A stretch of DNA of 64,000 nt. Origin: CAVWQV01 sp963757115. GTDB lineage: Bacteria > Pseudomonadota > Alphaproteobacteria > Acetobacterales > Acetobacteraceae. Of this stretch, positions 47,605 through 57,229 are shown piece by piece. Made by a program: the position numbers and the translations under genes. Each line of letters begins with the position of its first letter. The stretch's first letter is position 1. The notes below the pieces were generated by a model. The model had not been told where the DNA came from. It made no database searches and saw nothing but the letters and a program-made list of their open reading frames with translations. The stretch spans positions 248,001 through 312,000 of the forward strand of contig CAVWQV010000006.1 of NCBI GenBank assembly GCA_963757115.1, given 5' to 3'.

Positions 47605-49929
47605 TTAGGCGGCGCGGGCTTGCTGCATGGCCCGCCACACCGATTCCGAGGTGGCCGGCATGTCGAGATGCGTGACACCGGCCGGCGACAGCGCGTCGAC
47701 CACCGCGTTCATCAGCGCCGGCGGACTGCCGACCGCGCCGGCCTCGCCCGCGCCCTTCACGCCGAGCGGGTTGGTGGCGCAGGGGACCTCGATGAACTCC
47801 ACCTCGATATCAGGTAGATCCGCCGCACGCGGCAGCGCGTAGTCCATGAAGCTTCCCGACAGAAGCTGGCCCGATTGCGGGTCGTAGGCGGTGCGCTCCA
47901 GTACGGCCTGGCCGAAGCCCTGCGCGACGCCGCCATGCACCTGCCCGCGGACGATCAGCGGGTTCACCGCCTTGCCGACGTCGTCGCACACCGTATAGCG
48001 AATCACCTGGACATGCCCGGTATCGGGGTCGACCTCGACCTCGGCCATGTGGCAGCCGTTCGGGAAGGTGTGGGCGTCGATCTTGGCGATTTCGGCGGCG
48101 TCGAGCGTGGTCACGTTCTCGCCGGCTTGCGCCTTGCGGCGCTGGGTGGCGGCCAAAGCGATAATGTCCATGGCGCGGTCGGTGCCGACGATGGAGAACC
48201 GGCCGTCCTCGAAAACGATGTCGGCCGGTGCGGCCTCCAGAGCTTCCGACGCCGCCTTCCTGCCTTTCTCGATGACGCTCGCCGCCGCGGCGTATATCGC
48301 CTGACCCTCGGAATACAGGCTGCGGGCGCCGCCTGTGCCGCCGCCGACCGGGATGGTGTCCGTGTCACCCTGTCGTATGCGGATCTTGTCCCCATCGATG
48401 CCAAGCCGGTCAGCCGTCAGCATCACATAGGCCGTCTCATGGCCCTGGCCGGTCGATTGCGTCCCGACATAGATGTCCACAAAACCGTCGTCGGCGAAGC
48501 GGATTTCGGCGCGCTCGGTCGGGTCGCCGCCGGTTGCTTCGAGGTAGTAGGACAACCCGAGCCCACGCCGCTTGCCGCGCAACTCAGCTTCGCGCCGCCG
48601 CCGCTCGAACCCTTGCCAGTCCATCTTGGTAAGTGCCGCATCGAGCACGCGGACGAAATCGCCACTGTCATATATTTTGCCGACTGGTGTCGTGTGCGGC
48701 ATCGCCGAGGGCGGAACCATGTTGCGGCGGCGCAGCTCGACCCTGTCGATGCCAAGCTCACGTGCGGCGGCATCGATCAGCCGTTCCACGAGGTAGTTGG
48801 CCTCCGGCCGCCCGGCGCCGCGATATGCATCGACCGGGACGGTGTTGGTGAACACGCCGATCACGTTCGCGTAGACCGCGCGGAAGCCGTAGACGCTCGC
48901 CAGCACGCCGGTCCCGGCCAAAGTCGGGATGAACGGGCCGAAGTTCGACAGATAAGCGCCCATGTTCGCGAAGTTGCGGGTGCGGAGTGCCAGGAACTTG
49001 CCGTCCGCGTCCACGGCGATCTCGCCTGTCGTGATGTTGTCGCGTCCCTGCGTGTCGGACAGAAAGGCTTCGCTGCGTTCGGACGCCCATTTGACGGGCC
49101 GTCCTAGCTTGCGTGCCGCGTAGCAGGTGAGCACGTGCTCGGGGTACAGGAACAGCTTCATGCCGAAGCCGCCGCCCACGTCGGGGGTGATGACACGGAA
49201 GTGGTCCGGCGAGGCGCCCAGCACGGGGGCCATCAGGTTCTTCACCAACCAGCCGCCCTGCGTGTTGGAGTGGAGCGTCCAGCGGCCGCTTGCTGGCTCG
49301 TACTCCGCTAGCGCGACACGTGCCTCCATGGACGAAACCACGACGCGGTTGTTGACTACCTGGATGGTGGCGGTGCGTGCGGCTTGGGCGAACAGCGCGT
49401 CGGCCTCGGCCTTGTTGCCGATTTCCCAATCGAAGCAGATGTTGTTGGGCACGTTGTCCCACACGAGCGGCTGACCGGGGTCGGTCGCGCTGGCGAGGTC
49501 GGTCGCCGACGGAAGCACGTCGTATTGCACGTCGATCAACTCGGCCGCGTCGCGCCCGGCTTGCACCGTCTCGGCCACGATGAAGGCGACCGGATCGCCC
49601 ACGTGGTGCACGATCCCATCGGCCAAGACCGGGCGCGGCGGCAGGGCTTGCGTGCTGCCATCACGGTTCTGCAAGGCGACCGCGCACGGCAGAGTGCCGA
49701 TTTTGTCGGCCTTCAGGTCGGCGATCGTGTAGATCGCGGCAACTCCCGGCACGGCTTTGGCGGCATCGATGTCGAGGCTAGCAATGCGCGCCGCCGCATG
49801 CGGACTGCGTAGAACCACCGCGTACAGCGTGTTTGCCGGCGTTATGTCGTCCGTATAGCGCCCGTCTCCTTTGAGGAGGCGAGGGTCCTCGACGCGACGG
49901 ACCGGCTGGCTGAGACCGAACTTACTCAT
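47605..49929 (-). CDS. Molybdenum hydroxylase large subunit (CoxL-like, form II type)
   Basis: A 774-residue xanthine-oxidase-family large subunit. It shows VRRVEDPRLLKGDGRYTDDI at the start, TPDVGGGFGMKLFLYPEHVL, the active-loop motif VDAYRGAGRPEANYLVERLI and the catalytic Glu in KGAGEAGAVGSPPALMNAVV. AYRGAGR marks the form II (BMS) group, not true CO dehydrogenase (AYxCSFR), so the substrate is open. FAD (CoxM) and [2Fe-2S] (CoxS) partner subunits are absent on both sides. It would need molybdopterin cytosine dinucleotide and must pair with subunits coded elsewhere. Confidence 0.9.
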   Translation of the reverse strand: MSKFGLSQPVRRVEDPRLLKGDGRYTDDITPANTLYAVVLRSPHAAARIASLDIDAAKAVPGVAAIYTIADLKADKIGTLPCAVALQNRDGSTQALPPRPVLADGIVHHVGDPVAFIVAETVQAGRDAAELIDVQYDVLPSATDLASATDPGQPLVWDNVPNNICFDWEIGNKAEADALFAQAARTATIQVVNNRVVVSSMEARVALAEYEPASGRWTLHSNTQGGWLVKNLMAPVLGASPDHFRVITPDVGGGFGMKLFLYPEHVLTCYAARKLGRPVKWASERSEAFLSDTQGRDNITTGEIAVDADGKFLALRTRNFANMGAYLSNFGPFIPTLAGTGVLASVYGFRAVYANVIGVFTNTVPVDAYRGAGRPEANYLVERLIDAAARELGIDRVELRRRNMVPPSAMPHTTPVGKIYDSGDFVRVLDAALTKMDWQGFERRRREAELRGKRRGLGLSYYLEATGGDPTERAEIRFADDGFVDIYVGTQSTGQGHETAYVMLTADRLGIDGDKIRIRQGDTDTIPVGGGTGGARSLYSEGQAIYAAAASVIEKGRKAASEALEAAPADIVFEDGRFSIVGTDRAMDIIALAATQRRKAQAGENVTTLDAAEIAKIDAHTFPNGCHMAEVEVDPDTGHVQVIRYTVCDDVGKAVNPLIVRGQVHGGVAQGFGQAVLERTAYDPQSGQLLSGSFMDYALPRAADLPDIEVEFIEVPCATNPLGVKGAGEAGAVGSPPALMNAVVDALSPAGVTHLDMPATSESVWRAMQQARAA

Positions 49930-50141
49930 CGATGGCGTGCTCCGGGATGGTCGGCTTCATAAAAGCACGGAGAGCGCTTGCTGTCAGCGCATGCGTCGGA
50001 TCGTGAGCAGGAGCCCAGTCGTTGCAGCATCGCCGGATCGAGCGCAATCTTTGCGCTACGGGCGCGACCGGCCGTGCGGCCCTGATGTGCTTCGATCCCG
50101 GGCCGATCAAGACGGGTATCAATAAACAACGAGGAAACGAA

Positions 50142-51218
50142 ATGCAGAGAAGAAGCCTCTTGCGTGGTGTCGCCGCTTCTGGTGTGGGCGCGGCGGCAGC
50201 GATCCCGGCTTTGGCGCAATCGCCCTCGATGGCCGATCCGCAAGGCACAACTCCTCCGCCGCGCGACTGGGACGATCCCACGCTGGTGATTTATCCCGAT
50301 CCGGCGATGGAGGTCTTCGACCCGCGGTTCAAGAAGTACATCGCGGGCACCAACACCCTGCGCCGGGTGTGGAATGGAGGGAGCTGGACGGAAGGTCCGG
50401 TATACTTCGGCGACATGCAGTGCGTGATCTTCAGCGACATCCCCAATAACCGGATGCTGCGCTACGACGAGCGCACCGGCCTCACGTCCATCTTTCGCTC
50501 GCCTTCTAACTTCACGAACGGCAACACGAGGGACCGTCAGGGCCGGCTGATTTCGTGCGAGCAGGGTGCTCGCCGCGTCACGCGGACCGAATATGGCGGC
50601 GATGTCACCGTGGTCGCGGATAGCTACCAAGGGAAGAAGCTCAACTCGCCCAACGGAGTGATCGTCAAGTCAGACGACACGATCTGGTTCACCGACCCGA
50701 GCTACGGGATCGAAGGCGATAACGAGGGTGCCAGGGCGCAGTCCGAGTTGCCGCACAACGTTTACCGGCTGGACCCAAAATCGGGCCAACTTTCCGTTGT
50801 CGCGGGTGATTTTACTCAACCGAACGGGCTTTGCTTTAGCCCGGACGAGAAGAAAATATACATCTCCGACACCGGCGGCCCATCGGTGATCCGCGTTTTC
50901 GAAGTGGGAGATGACGGCAAGCTGAGTAACGGCCGAGTGTTTCATGACTTGAAGGACACGGACGGTGGCGTCGCTGACGACTTGCGGGTGGACGTGGACG
51001 GCAATCTATGGAGCGCCGGAGGGTGGTCGTCGAACCACAACTTCAACGGCGTGAGCGTCTACGCGCCTGACGGCACCCCCCTCGGGAGGATCGTGCTGCC
51101 CGAGGTCGCCGGGAACCTGTGTTTCGGCGGCGCGGGCCATCACCACAGCACGCTCTACATCTGCGCTAGTCACTCCCTCTACATGTACAACGTCGGTACA
51201 CGAGGGGTCGAAATGTAG
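50142..51218 (+). CDS. Tat-exported SMP-30/gluconolactonase-family protein
   Basis: About 358 residues. The N-terminus is a twin-arginine signal (MQRRSLLRGVAASGVGAAAA, cleavage near ALA-QS). The beta-propeller shows WTEGPVYFGDMQCVIFSDIP, KKLNSPNGVIVKSDDTIWFT, NGLCFSPDEKKIYISDTGGP and DDLRVDVDGNLWSAGGWSSN, with the metal-binding Glu, Asn and Asp positions kept. Such enzymes hydrolyse sugar lactones; here it would act in the periplasm. The ATG at 50142 has GAGGAAA 6-7 bases upstream. Confidence 0.9.
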   Translation: MQRRSLLRGVAASGVGAAAAIPALAQSPSMADPQGTTPPPRDWDDPTLVIYPDPAMEVFDPRFKKYIAGTNTLRRVWNGGSWTEGPVYFGDMQCVIFSDIPNNRMLRYDERTGLTSIFRSPSNFTNGNTRDRQGRLISCEQGARRVTRTEYGGDVTVVADSYQGKKLNSPNGVIVKSDDTIWFTDPSYGIEGDNEGARAQSELPHNVYRLDPKSGQLSVVAGDFTQPNGLCFSPDEKKIYISDTGGPSVIRVFEVGDDGKLSNGRVFHDLKDTDGGVADDLRVDVDGNLWSAGGWSSNHNFNGVSVYAPDGTPLGRIVLPEVAGNLCFGGAGHHHSTLYICASHSLYMYNVGTRGVEM

Positions 51219-51241
51219 CGTCTGCTTCGCTACGGGCTCCA

Positions 51242-51277
51242 TGCCCTGCCCGGAACGGCGTGTTCCAGGGCAGGGCA
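51242..51277. terminator. Bidirectional hairpin between convergent genes
   Basis: TGCCCTGCCC plus GGAAC (51242-51256) pairs with GTTCC and GGGCAGGGCA (51262-51277), 15 base pairs with a single bulged A and a 5-base loop. It lies 24 bp after the SMP-30 stop and 33 bp before the convergent RND permease stop. Confidence 0.75.
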
Positions 51278-51309
51278 CGCCCCATCAGCTGCTGTTACGT
51301 GCTCTTGCG

Positions 51310-54300
51310 TCACACGTGCTCCCGCGTCCGCTCCCGGCGGAACTTGGCTTTCACCCATTCTCGGGTGCTCTGGAAGGTCACGTACAGCATCGGGATCAGG
51401 AAGATGCCGACTGCGCTTGCCCCGATCATCCCGCCGAACACCGCCGTGCCGACGGCACGCCGGCTCAACATGGCCGCACCTTGCGCCCAGACGAGCGGCA
51501 CTAAACCGAGGATAAACGCGATCGAGGTCATCATGACCGCGCGGAACCGCGTCCTCGCCCCTAGCTCGGCCGCCTCGCGGATCGGCACCCCGGTCTCGCG
51601 CTGATCCTTGGCGAATTCGACAATCAGGATGCCATTCTTGGCGGCTAGGGCGATCAGCACCACCAAACCAATCTGCCCGTACAGATCGAGCGACAAACCG
51701 GTGACATGGATGGCGACGAACGCTGCGAGCACGCCAACCGTCACCGAAAGCAGTACTGGAATCGGTATCACCCAGCTCTCGTAGAGCCCCACCAGGAACA
51801 GATAGGCGAACAGCACGGCGAGGCCGAGGATGGCGCCGGTCTGTCCAGATGCCTGGATCTCCTGATAGGCCGTCCCGGTCCATTCGAACGAATACCCGGA
51901 CGGCAGCGTCTTGGCCGAGATCTGTGCCATTGCAGCGAGTGCATCGCCGGACGAAACGCCGGGCTTCGGGCCGCCGTTGATCGTTACCGAACGATAGTTG
52001 TTGTAGCGGCTGATCACCTGCGGGCCGAGCACGATCCGCGTTTGCGCGATCGCGCTGAGCGGCACCATCGTGCCGACGTTGTTGCGAACATAGATCTTGA
52101 ACACGTCGGAAAGATCGCTCCGATCGCTGACGTCGCCCTCGATGTTGACCTGCCAAACGCGCCCAAACAGGTTGAAATCGTTCACGTAGATCCCGCCCAG
52201 CGTGGCCTGCAGCGCGGTGAAGACGTCGAGGATTGATAGACCGAGCGCCTGTGCCTTCTCCCGGTCGATGTCGAGGTAGATCGACGGGTTGGTGGGCGTG
52301 AAGGTGGAGAACACTCGCGCGAGCCGCGGGTCCTGATTGGCCGCCCCAATCAGCCCCTGCACCACGCCTCCCATCGAGGCGGGATCCGCCCCTTCCAAAT
52401 TCTGCAGTTGGTACTCGAACCCGCCGCTGGTTGACAGGCCGATGATGGGCGGCAGGTTGAAGGGGAACGCATTGGCCGTGCGCACCTGCTGCAATGTGCC
52501 GAACACACGGCCGATAACGGCTTGCGCCCTTGCCGTTGCAGCCGTGCGGTCGGCGAACGGCTTGAGCTTGGCGACCAGGAAGGCCGAGTTCGACTGGTTG
52601 CCACCGTCCAACAACGAGAACCCGACGATGGAGAGCAGACCCTGTATCTCGGGCATCGGGCGCACAAGCTTCTCGATCTGCTCCACGGTGGTCCGCGTGC
52701 GTGCGACCGAGGCGCCGGCGGGAAGCTGGACCGAGATGAAGAAGGCGCCCTGATCCTCTTCGGGAAGGAAGCCAGTGGGCGTCACGCGGGCCAGCCCAAA
52801 GATGCCGCCAGCGCACAGCGCGATCAACACCACGGACAGGACGGCCACCCGCACCAATCGGCGCACGACGGAGGCGTATCCGTTGCGCACGTGATCGATC
52901 CCACGCAACACGCCGCCAAGTATGCCCCGGCGCGGCCCAGTGTGGCGGAGGAACACGGCGCACAGCGCGGGAGAAAGCGTGAGCGCGTTGATCGCGGAGA
53001 TCAGCATGGCGACGCTGATGGTGACCGCGAACTGCCGGAACAGCTGGCCCGAGATGCCGGGGATGAACCCGATCGGCACGAAGACCGACAAGAGCACGAG
53101 CGTGATCGCGATGATGGGCGCCGTGATCTGCGTCATCGCCTTCTTGGTGGCGTCCGCGGGAGAAAGGTCGGGCTCCTCCTCCATCACCCGCTCGACGTTC
53201 TCCACCACTACGATAGCGTCGTCCACGACGATGCCGATGGCGAGCACGAGCGCCAGCAGGGAGACGGTGTTGGCGGAGAAACCCGCCGCCAACAGGATGG
53301 CGAAGGTGGCGATCAGGCTCACCGGCACTGCAACAGTCGGAATGATGGTGGCGCGCAGACTGCCCAGGAATAGGAACACGACGATGACGACGAGCACGAA
53401 GGCTTCGCCGAGTGTTTTCAGCACCTCATGGATCGTGTCGGAAACGAAGCTGCTGCTGTCATAGAAAACCCTGGCGTGGAGGCCTTCCGGGAAGCGCGCG
53501 CTGAGCTGGTTGAGTGCGGCTTGCACGCGGGCGGACGTCTGCACGGCGTTCGCGCCGGGGGAGAGATAGATGCCGATGGAGACAGCGGGATTGCCGTTCA
53601 AGCGGCTTTCGGTGTCCATGTTCGCGGCGCCGAGATCGACGCGGGCCACATCCTTGACGCGGAGCACAGAACCGTCCGGGTTGGCGCGTACGACGATGTT
53701 GCCAAACTCCTCGGGCGTCTTCAATCGTCCCTGGGTTTGCAGATTGAGCTGGAACTGCACGTTTTCCGGCACCGGCCGGGCGCCGATTCGGCCCACCGGC
53801 GCCTGCACGTTCTGCTGCCCAATCGCCAAAATGATTTCGGAGGGCGACATATTGAGACTGACCAGCCGATCCATGTCGAACCAGATCCGCATGGAGTAGT
53901 CGAGCTTGCCGAACAGGAAAGCCTGCCCCACCCCTGGCGTGCGGGACAGGGTGTCGAGCACGTTGATGGTGACGTAGTTGCTGATGAAGAGCGGGTCCTG
54001 CTTGCCGCCCTCGCTATAGAACTGAAGGAACTCCAGGATCGCCGACGAGCGCTTCTGCACCGTCAAGCCCTGGCGCTGAACTTCCGGGGGCAGCCTGGCG
54101 AGCGCAGTCTGCACCCGATTGTTCACGTTGACTGTATTGATGTCGGGATTGGTACCGAGCTCGAAGCTGACAGTGAGGCCGTAGCTGCCGTCGTTGGCGC
54201 TGTTCGACTTCATGTAGATCATTTTGTCGACGCCGATGACCTGCGCCTCGATCGGCTGGGCGACCGTGGCCTCGACGACGTCTGCGGAGGCGCCCGGATA

Positions 54301-54447
54301 CGTCGTCGTGACCTGCACCTGCGGCGGGACGATGTCGGGGAACTGCGCGACCGGAATGCGGAGCATTGAAAGCAGCCCGGCCAGCATCATGATGAACGCG
54401 ATGACGATCGCGAGCCTGGGGCGGTCGACGAAGACGGAGGAAATCAT
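51310..54447 (-). CDS. RND efflux permease, HAE1 family
   Basis: A 1045-residue inner-membrane proton-driven pump of the AcrB type: MISSVFVDRPRLAIVIAFIM start, FPDIVPPQVQVTTTYPGASA, the proton-relay Asp pair in LAIGIVVDDAIVVVENVERV, GFIPGISGQLFRQFAVTISV and GLVVLIALAAKNGILIVEFA. Two large periplasmic loops lie between helices 1-2 and 7-8. ATG at 54447 is the canonical start. It follows the periplasmic adaptor by 19 bp. No outer-membrane TolC gene is adjacent. The long open reading frame shows no shift. Confidence 0.95.
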   Translation of the reverse strand: MISSVFVDRPRLAIVIAFIMMLAGLLSMLRIPVAQFPDIVPPQVQVTTTYPGASADVVEATVAQPIEAQVIGVDKMIYMKSNSANDGSYGLTVSFELGTNPDINTVNVNNRVQTALARLPPEVQRQGLTVQKRSSAILEFLQFYSEGGKQDPLFISNYVTINVLDTLSRTPGVGQAFLFGKLDYSMRIWFDMDRLVSLNMSPSEIILAIGQQNVQAPVGRIGARPVPENVQFQLNLQTQGRLKTPEEFGNIVVRANPDGSVLRVKDVARVDLGAANMDTESRLNGNPAVSIGIYLSPGANAVQTSARVQAALNQLSARFPEGLHARVFYDSSSFVSDTIHEVLKTLGEAFVLVVIVVFLFLGSLRATIIPTVAVPVSLIATFAILLAAGFSANTVSLLALVLAIGIVVDDAIVVVENVERVMEEEPDLSPADATKKAMTQITAPIIAITLVLLSVFVPIGFIPGISGQLFRQFAVTISVAMLISAINALTLSPALCAVFLRHTGPRRGILGGVLRGIDHVRNGYASVVRRLVRVAVLSVVLIALCAGGIFGLARVTPTGFLPEEDQGAFFISVQLPAGASVARTRTTVEQIEKLVRPMPEIQGLLSIVGFSLLDGGNQSNSAFLVAKLKPFADRTAATARAQAVIGRVFGTLQQVRTANAFPFNLPPIIGLSTSGGFEYQLQNLEGADPASMGGVVQGLIGAANQDPRLARVFSTFTPTNPSIYLDIDREKAQALGLSILDVFTALQATLGGIYVNDFNLFGRVWQVNIEGDVSDRSDLSDVFKIYVRNNVGTMVPLSAIAQTRIVLGPQVISRYNNYRSVTINGGPKPGVSSGDALAAMAQISAKTLPSGYSFEWTGTAYQEIQASGQTGAILGLAVLFAYLFLVGLYESWVIPIPVLLSVTVGVLAAFVAIHVTGLSLDLYGQIGLVVLIALAAKNGILIVEFAKDQRETGVPIREAAELGARTRFRAVMMTSIAFILGLVPLVWAQGAAMLSRRAVGTAVFGGMIGASAVGIFLIPMLYVTFQSTREWVKAKFRRERTREHV

Positions 54448-54466
54448 CGGTGCTGCGCCTCGCCGT

Positions 54467-55771
54467 TTAGCGTCCTGACGAACCGCCGCCGCCGCTGCCC
54501 GGTGCGCTGGCGGGCGGTGTCCCACTCAACGGCGAACCGTTAGCCGGGCTGGTGTTGGCCGCCGCCGCCGAGGTTGCCACCGACGAGGGGGTGGAGCCCA
54601 TTGCTCCCAGGCGAGGAGCGCCGGGGACTGGCGAGCCGGCCGGTCCAGGCGTGACCGGTTGACCTGGGTGAACTCGCTGGACACCGTCCACCACCACGTT
54701 TTCACCCTCCTCAAGGCCGGACGCGATCACGGCCGTGGTGGGCGTGGACTGACCGAGCGTCACCGGCCGCCGCTCGGCCACATTCTGGGAGTTAACCACG
54801 TAAACGTAGTTCCCGCCCTGGTCCGATAGGATGGCGACGCGCGGGATTGCCAGCACCTTTACCGGCTCGATCCCCTGCACCAGCACGGTCACGAACATGC
54901 CGTCGATCAGCGGGCGGTCGACGGGCTGACCGGCCATCGGCGGGTGTCGTGGGGGGTTGGGGATTGTCGCCCTCAAAGTGATCGTGTCGGTGTTCTGAGC
55001 GACCGTCGGCGCGACGTAGTCGATCTTGCCGTCGGGGCCGTAGCTGCTGCCGTCCGAGAGCCGAAGCTTTACGACCACGGCGCTCAACCCACCCTTGTCG
55101 GCGTAGCGCTTCTCCAGTTCGAGCTGCGAGCGGACCGCGATCGGGAACTCCACATACATGGGATCCTGGCTGACGATGGTGTCGAGCGGTCCCGAGCTTG
55201 GTGAGACGACGTTGCCGGGCGTAACCCTGGTTTGCCCGATCTTGCCGTCGATGGGCGCCCGGATCTCCGTGTAATCGAGGTTGATCTGCGCCTGGCGGAG
55301 TTGCGCTTGGGCCGAGGCGAGTAGAGCGGCTTGCGATCCTTGTTGCGCTTTCGCATCATCGACGGTGGAGCGCTGGCCGGCCGGTGTATTCAGCAGGGAC
55401 TGGGCACGACCGAGGGTGATCGAGGCGTTCTGCAGGAGCGCTGTATACTGCGCCACACTCGCGGCTTGTTGCTGCACGGCGGCCTCGAATGGGGCCCGCT
55501 CCAGCTTGTAGAGCAGGTCGCCCTCCTTGACTTCCGTTCCTTCGGTGAACAGGCGCTGCTCCTCAAAGGCTGTCACCCGAGCCGTCAGGTCCACCCGGTT
55601 GATTGCCTGGATGCGCCCGACGAACTCAGAGCTCTGAGTGATGTCCTGCTTATGCACCGCCACCACCCCGACCGCAGGCGGCGGGCCGCCCGGCCCTGGT
55701 TGGGCGAGGGCCGGCGGCACGAGCATAAGAATGCCGGCAAGCAGGGCGGCAGCGACCGAACGCGACGTCAT
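54467..55771 (-). CDS. RND efflux periplasmic adaptor (membrane fusion protein)
   Basis: About 434 residues. There is a signal peptide (VAAALLAGILMLVPPALAQP), the lipoyl halves SSEFVGRIQAINRVDLTARV and LDYTEIRAPIDGKIGQTRVT, an alpha-hairpin (YTALLQNASITLGRAQSLLN), and beta-barrel and membrane-proximal parts (LAIPRVAILSDQGGNYVYVV). The C-terminus is a Gly/Ser/Pro-rich tail unusual for AcrA. There is no lipobox Cys. The ATG at 55771 is chosen; the upstream frame to 55888 is not part of the protein. Confidence 0.92.
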   Translation of the reverse strand: MTSRSVAAALLAGILMLVPPALAQPGPGGPPPAVGVVAVHKQDITQSSEFVGRIQAINRVDLTARVTAFEEQRLFTEGTEVKEGDLLYKLERAPFEAAVQQQAASVAQYTALLQNASITLGRAQSLLNTPAGQRSTVDDAKAQQGSQAALLASAQAQLRQAQINLDYTEIRAPIDGKIGQTRVTPGNVVSPSSGPLDTIVSQDPMYVEFPIAVRSQLELEKRYADKGGLSAVVVKLRLSDGSSYGPDGKIDYVAPTVAQNTDTITLRATIPNPPRHPPMAGQPVDRPLIDGMFVTVLVQGIEPVKVLAIPRVAILSDQGGNYVYVVNSQNVAERRPVTLGQSTPTTAVIASGLEEGENVVVDGVQRVHPGQPVTPGPAGSPVPGAPRLGAMGSTPSSVATSAAAANTSPANGSPLSGTPPASAPGSGGGGSSGR

Positions 55772-56036
55772 GCGAAAACCTTCTGGATCCCCAAACGCGG
55801 CCCGTCCCGTGGTTCGAAGGATTGGGGCGCAAAACGAAGGGACAAGCACTATGCCCTGATAGTGACCCGAGGCAAACTGACCGGTCAACCGAGCCGGATA
55901 CCCGTCTGGCGGAACTTGCGCGTGAACTCACCGGACGCGCGCGCGGCGCCGGAACATCCCCAGGGTTGCGGAAATGGTTGACGCCGAACGCCCTCCCTGT
56001 TTGCGTGCGCGCCCGACAGTCCCGGGTTGGAGAACG

Positions 56037-56960
56037 ATGATGAAGGAGCCTGTCCGTGTTTGCGAGGTCGGCCCGCGCGATGGCTTGCAGATCGCCAAGG
56101 GCAGGATGCCGACCCCGACCAAGATCCGGTGGATCGCCGCGATCGCGGCGGCCGGAGTGCCGGAGATCGAGGTGGGCAGCTTTGTCCCCGCGCGTGTAAT
56201 CCCGCAAATGGCGGACACCGAGGAGGTCGTGCGCGGCGCGCTCGCAATCCCCGGGCTGGTGGTGCAGGCTTTGGCGCCCAACCTGCGCGGCGCACAGAAC
56301 GCGTATGCCACGGGTGCGCATAAGATCAGTATTCCGGTCTCGGTGACCGAGGGCCACAGCCGCTCCAACCTCAACCGGAGCGTGGACGAGCAGATCGCGG
56401 AGGTTGGGCGCACTGTCGCTTGGATCCGTGCCCAGGAGCGCCCCATGCCGGTGGTCGTGGGGTGTTCCACCGCGTTCGGCTGCTCCATCGACGGGGTGGT
56501 GACGACCGAGCAGGTCGTGCGGGTCGCCACCGCCCTCGCGCAAGCCGGCGCGGACGAGGTCGCACTCGCCGACACGGTCGGCTACGGCAATCCGGCGGAG
56601 ATCAAGCAAAAGGTGCGTGCAGTGCGGGCGGCGATCGGCCCGAAGCTCACCACGCTTCATCTGCACGACACCTGCGGGCTCGGCATCGCCAACGCGCTTG
56701 CGGGGCTCGAGGAAGGCATCCGCGCCTTCGATGCAAGCCTCGCCGGCCTGGGCGGCTGCCCCTACGCGCCCGGCGCCTCGGGCAACATCGTGACCGAGGA
56801 TCTGGTCTTCATGCTGGAAAGCATGGGGTTCACGACTGGGATCGACATTGGCCGGCTGCTCGAAGCGCGCGCGATCTTGCGCGAGGGCTTGCCCGAGGAG
56901 CCGATGCACGGCCAGGTCGAGAAGGCCGGCATCCCCCGCACATTTCGCGCCGCGGCCTGA
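56037..56960 (+). CDS. Hydroxymethylglutaryl-CoA lyase
   Basis: About 307 residues, TIM-barrel DRE-metallolyase family. It shows VCEVGPRDGLQIAKGRMPTP with the catalytic Arg-Asp, LADTVGYGNPAEIKQKVRAV, TLHLHDTCGLGIANALAGLE with the metal-binding His pair, and GLGGCPYAPGASGNIVTEDL with the active-site Cys in GGCPYAPGASGN, the HMG-CoA lyase signature. It cleaves HMG-CoA to acetyl-CoA and acetoacetate at the end of leucine breakdown. Two ATGs at 56037 and 56040 are adjacent; GGAG lies about 6 bases before the first. Confidence 0.93.
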   Translation: MMKEPVRVCEVGPRDGLQIAKGRMPTPTKIRWIAAIAAAGVPEIEVGSFVPARVIPQMADTEEVVRGALAIPGLVVQALAPNLRGAQNAYATGAHKISIPVSVTEGHSRSNLNRSVDEQIAEVGRTVAWIRAQERPMPVVVGCSTAFGCSIDGVVTTEQVVRVATALAQAGADEVALADTVGYGNPAEIKQKVRAVRAAIGPKLTTLHLHDTCGLGIANALAGLEEGIRAFDASLAGLGGCPYAPGASGNIVTEDLVFMLESMGFTTGIDIGRLLEARAILREGLPEEPMHGQVEKAGIPRTFRAAA

Positions 56961-56977
56961 GCGAGCACGCCTTGGCC

Positions 56978-57211
56978 ATGCGGCGCGAAGTGTGGGAGTG
57001 GTGGCGCAAGATCACCGCCTACCCCGTGCTCTGGCTCGGGGCGTACCTGCTCTGGGTCGGATTAGGCGCCCTGCTCCTGTTCTGGTACGCGGCCTTGCGC
57101 CCGCCAGGCCTCGCGGCCGGCTTGCTCGCGGTGATCGCCGGGCTGCCATTCGCCCTCTTGACGCTGTCCAACTGGACGGGGCGTGCCTACGACCGGGATG
57201 GTCCGCGCTAA
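56978..57211 (+). CDS. Small membrane protein, unknown (77 aa)
   Basis: A 77-residue protein with two helices: YPVLWLGAYLLWVGLGALLL and LAAGLLAVIAGLPFALLTLS, an amphipathic, Trp-rich start (MRREVWEWWRKIT) and a charged end. The ATG at 56978 is 18 bp past the HMG-CoA lyase stop. No family is recognised. Confidence 0.65.
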   Translation: MRREVWEWWRKITAYPVLWLGAYLLWVGLGALLLFWYAALRPPGLAAGLLAVIAGLPFALLTLSNWTGRAYDRDGPR

Positions 57212-57229
57212 GCCGCGCTGCGCACCGGC

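Noticed and set aside
47605..49929. True aerobic CO dehydrogenase (coxL)
   Set aside because: The active loop is AYRGAGR, not the AYxCSFR of form I enzymes, and CoxM and CoxS are absent nearby.
51230..52963. Long minus-strand open frame antiparallel in phase to the RND permease
   Set aside because: It is another frame of the same strand over the RND gene, low in hydrophobic segments and rich in Arg/Pro/His; the true frame shows all RND motifs.
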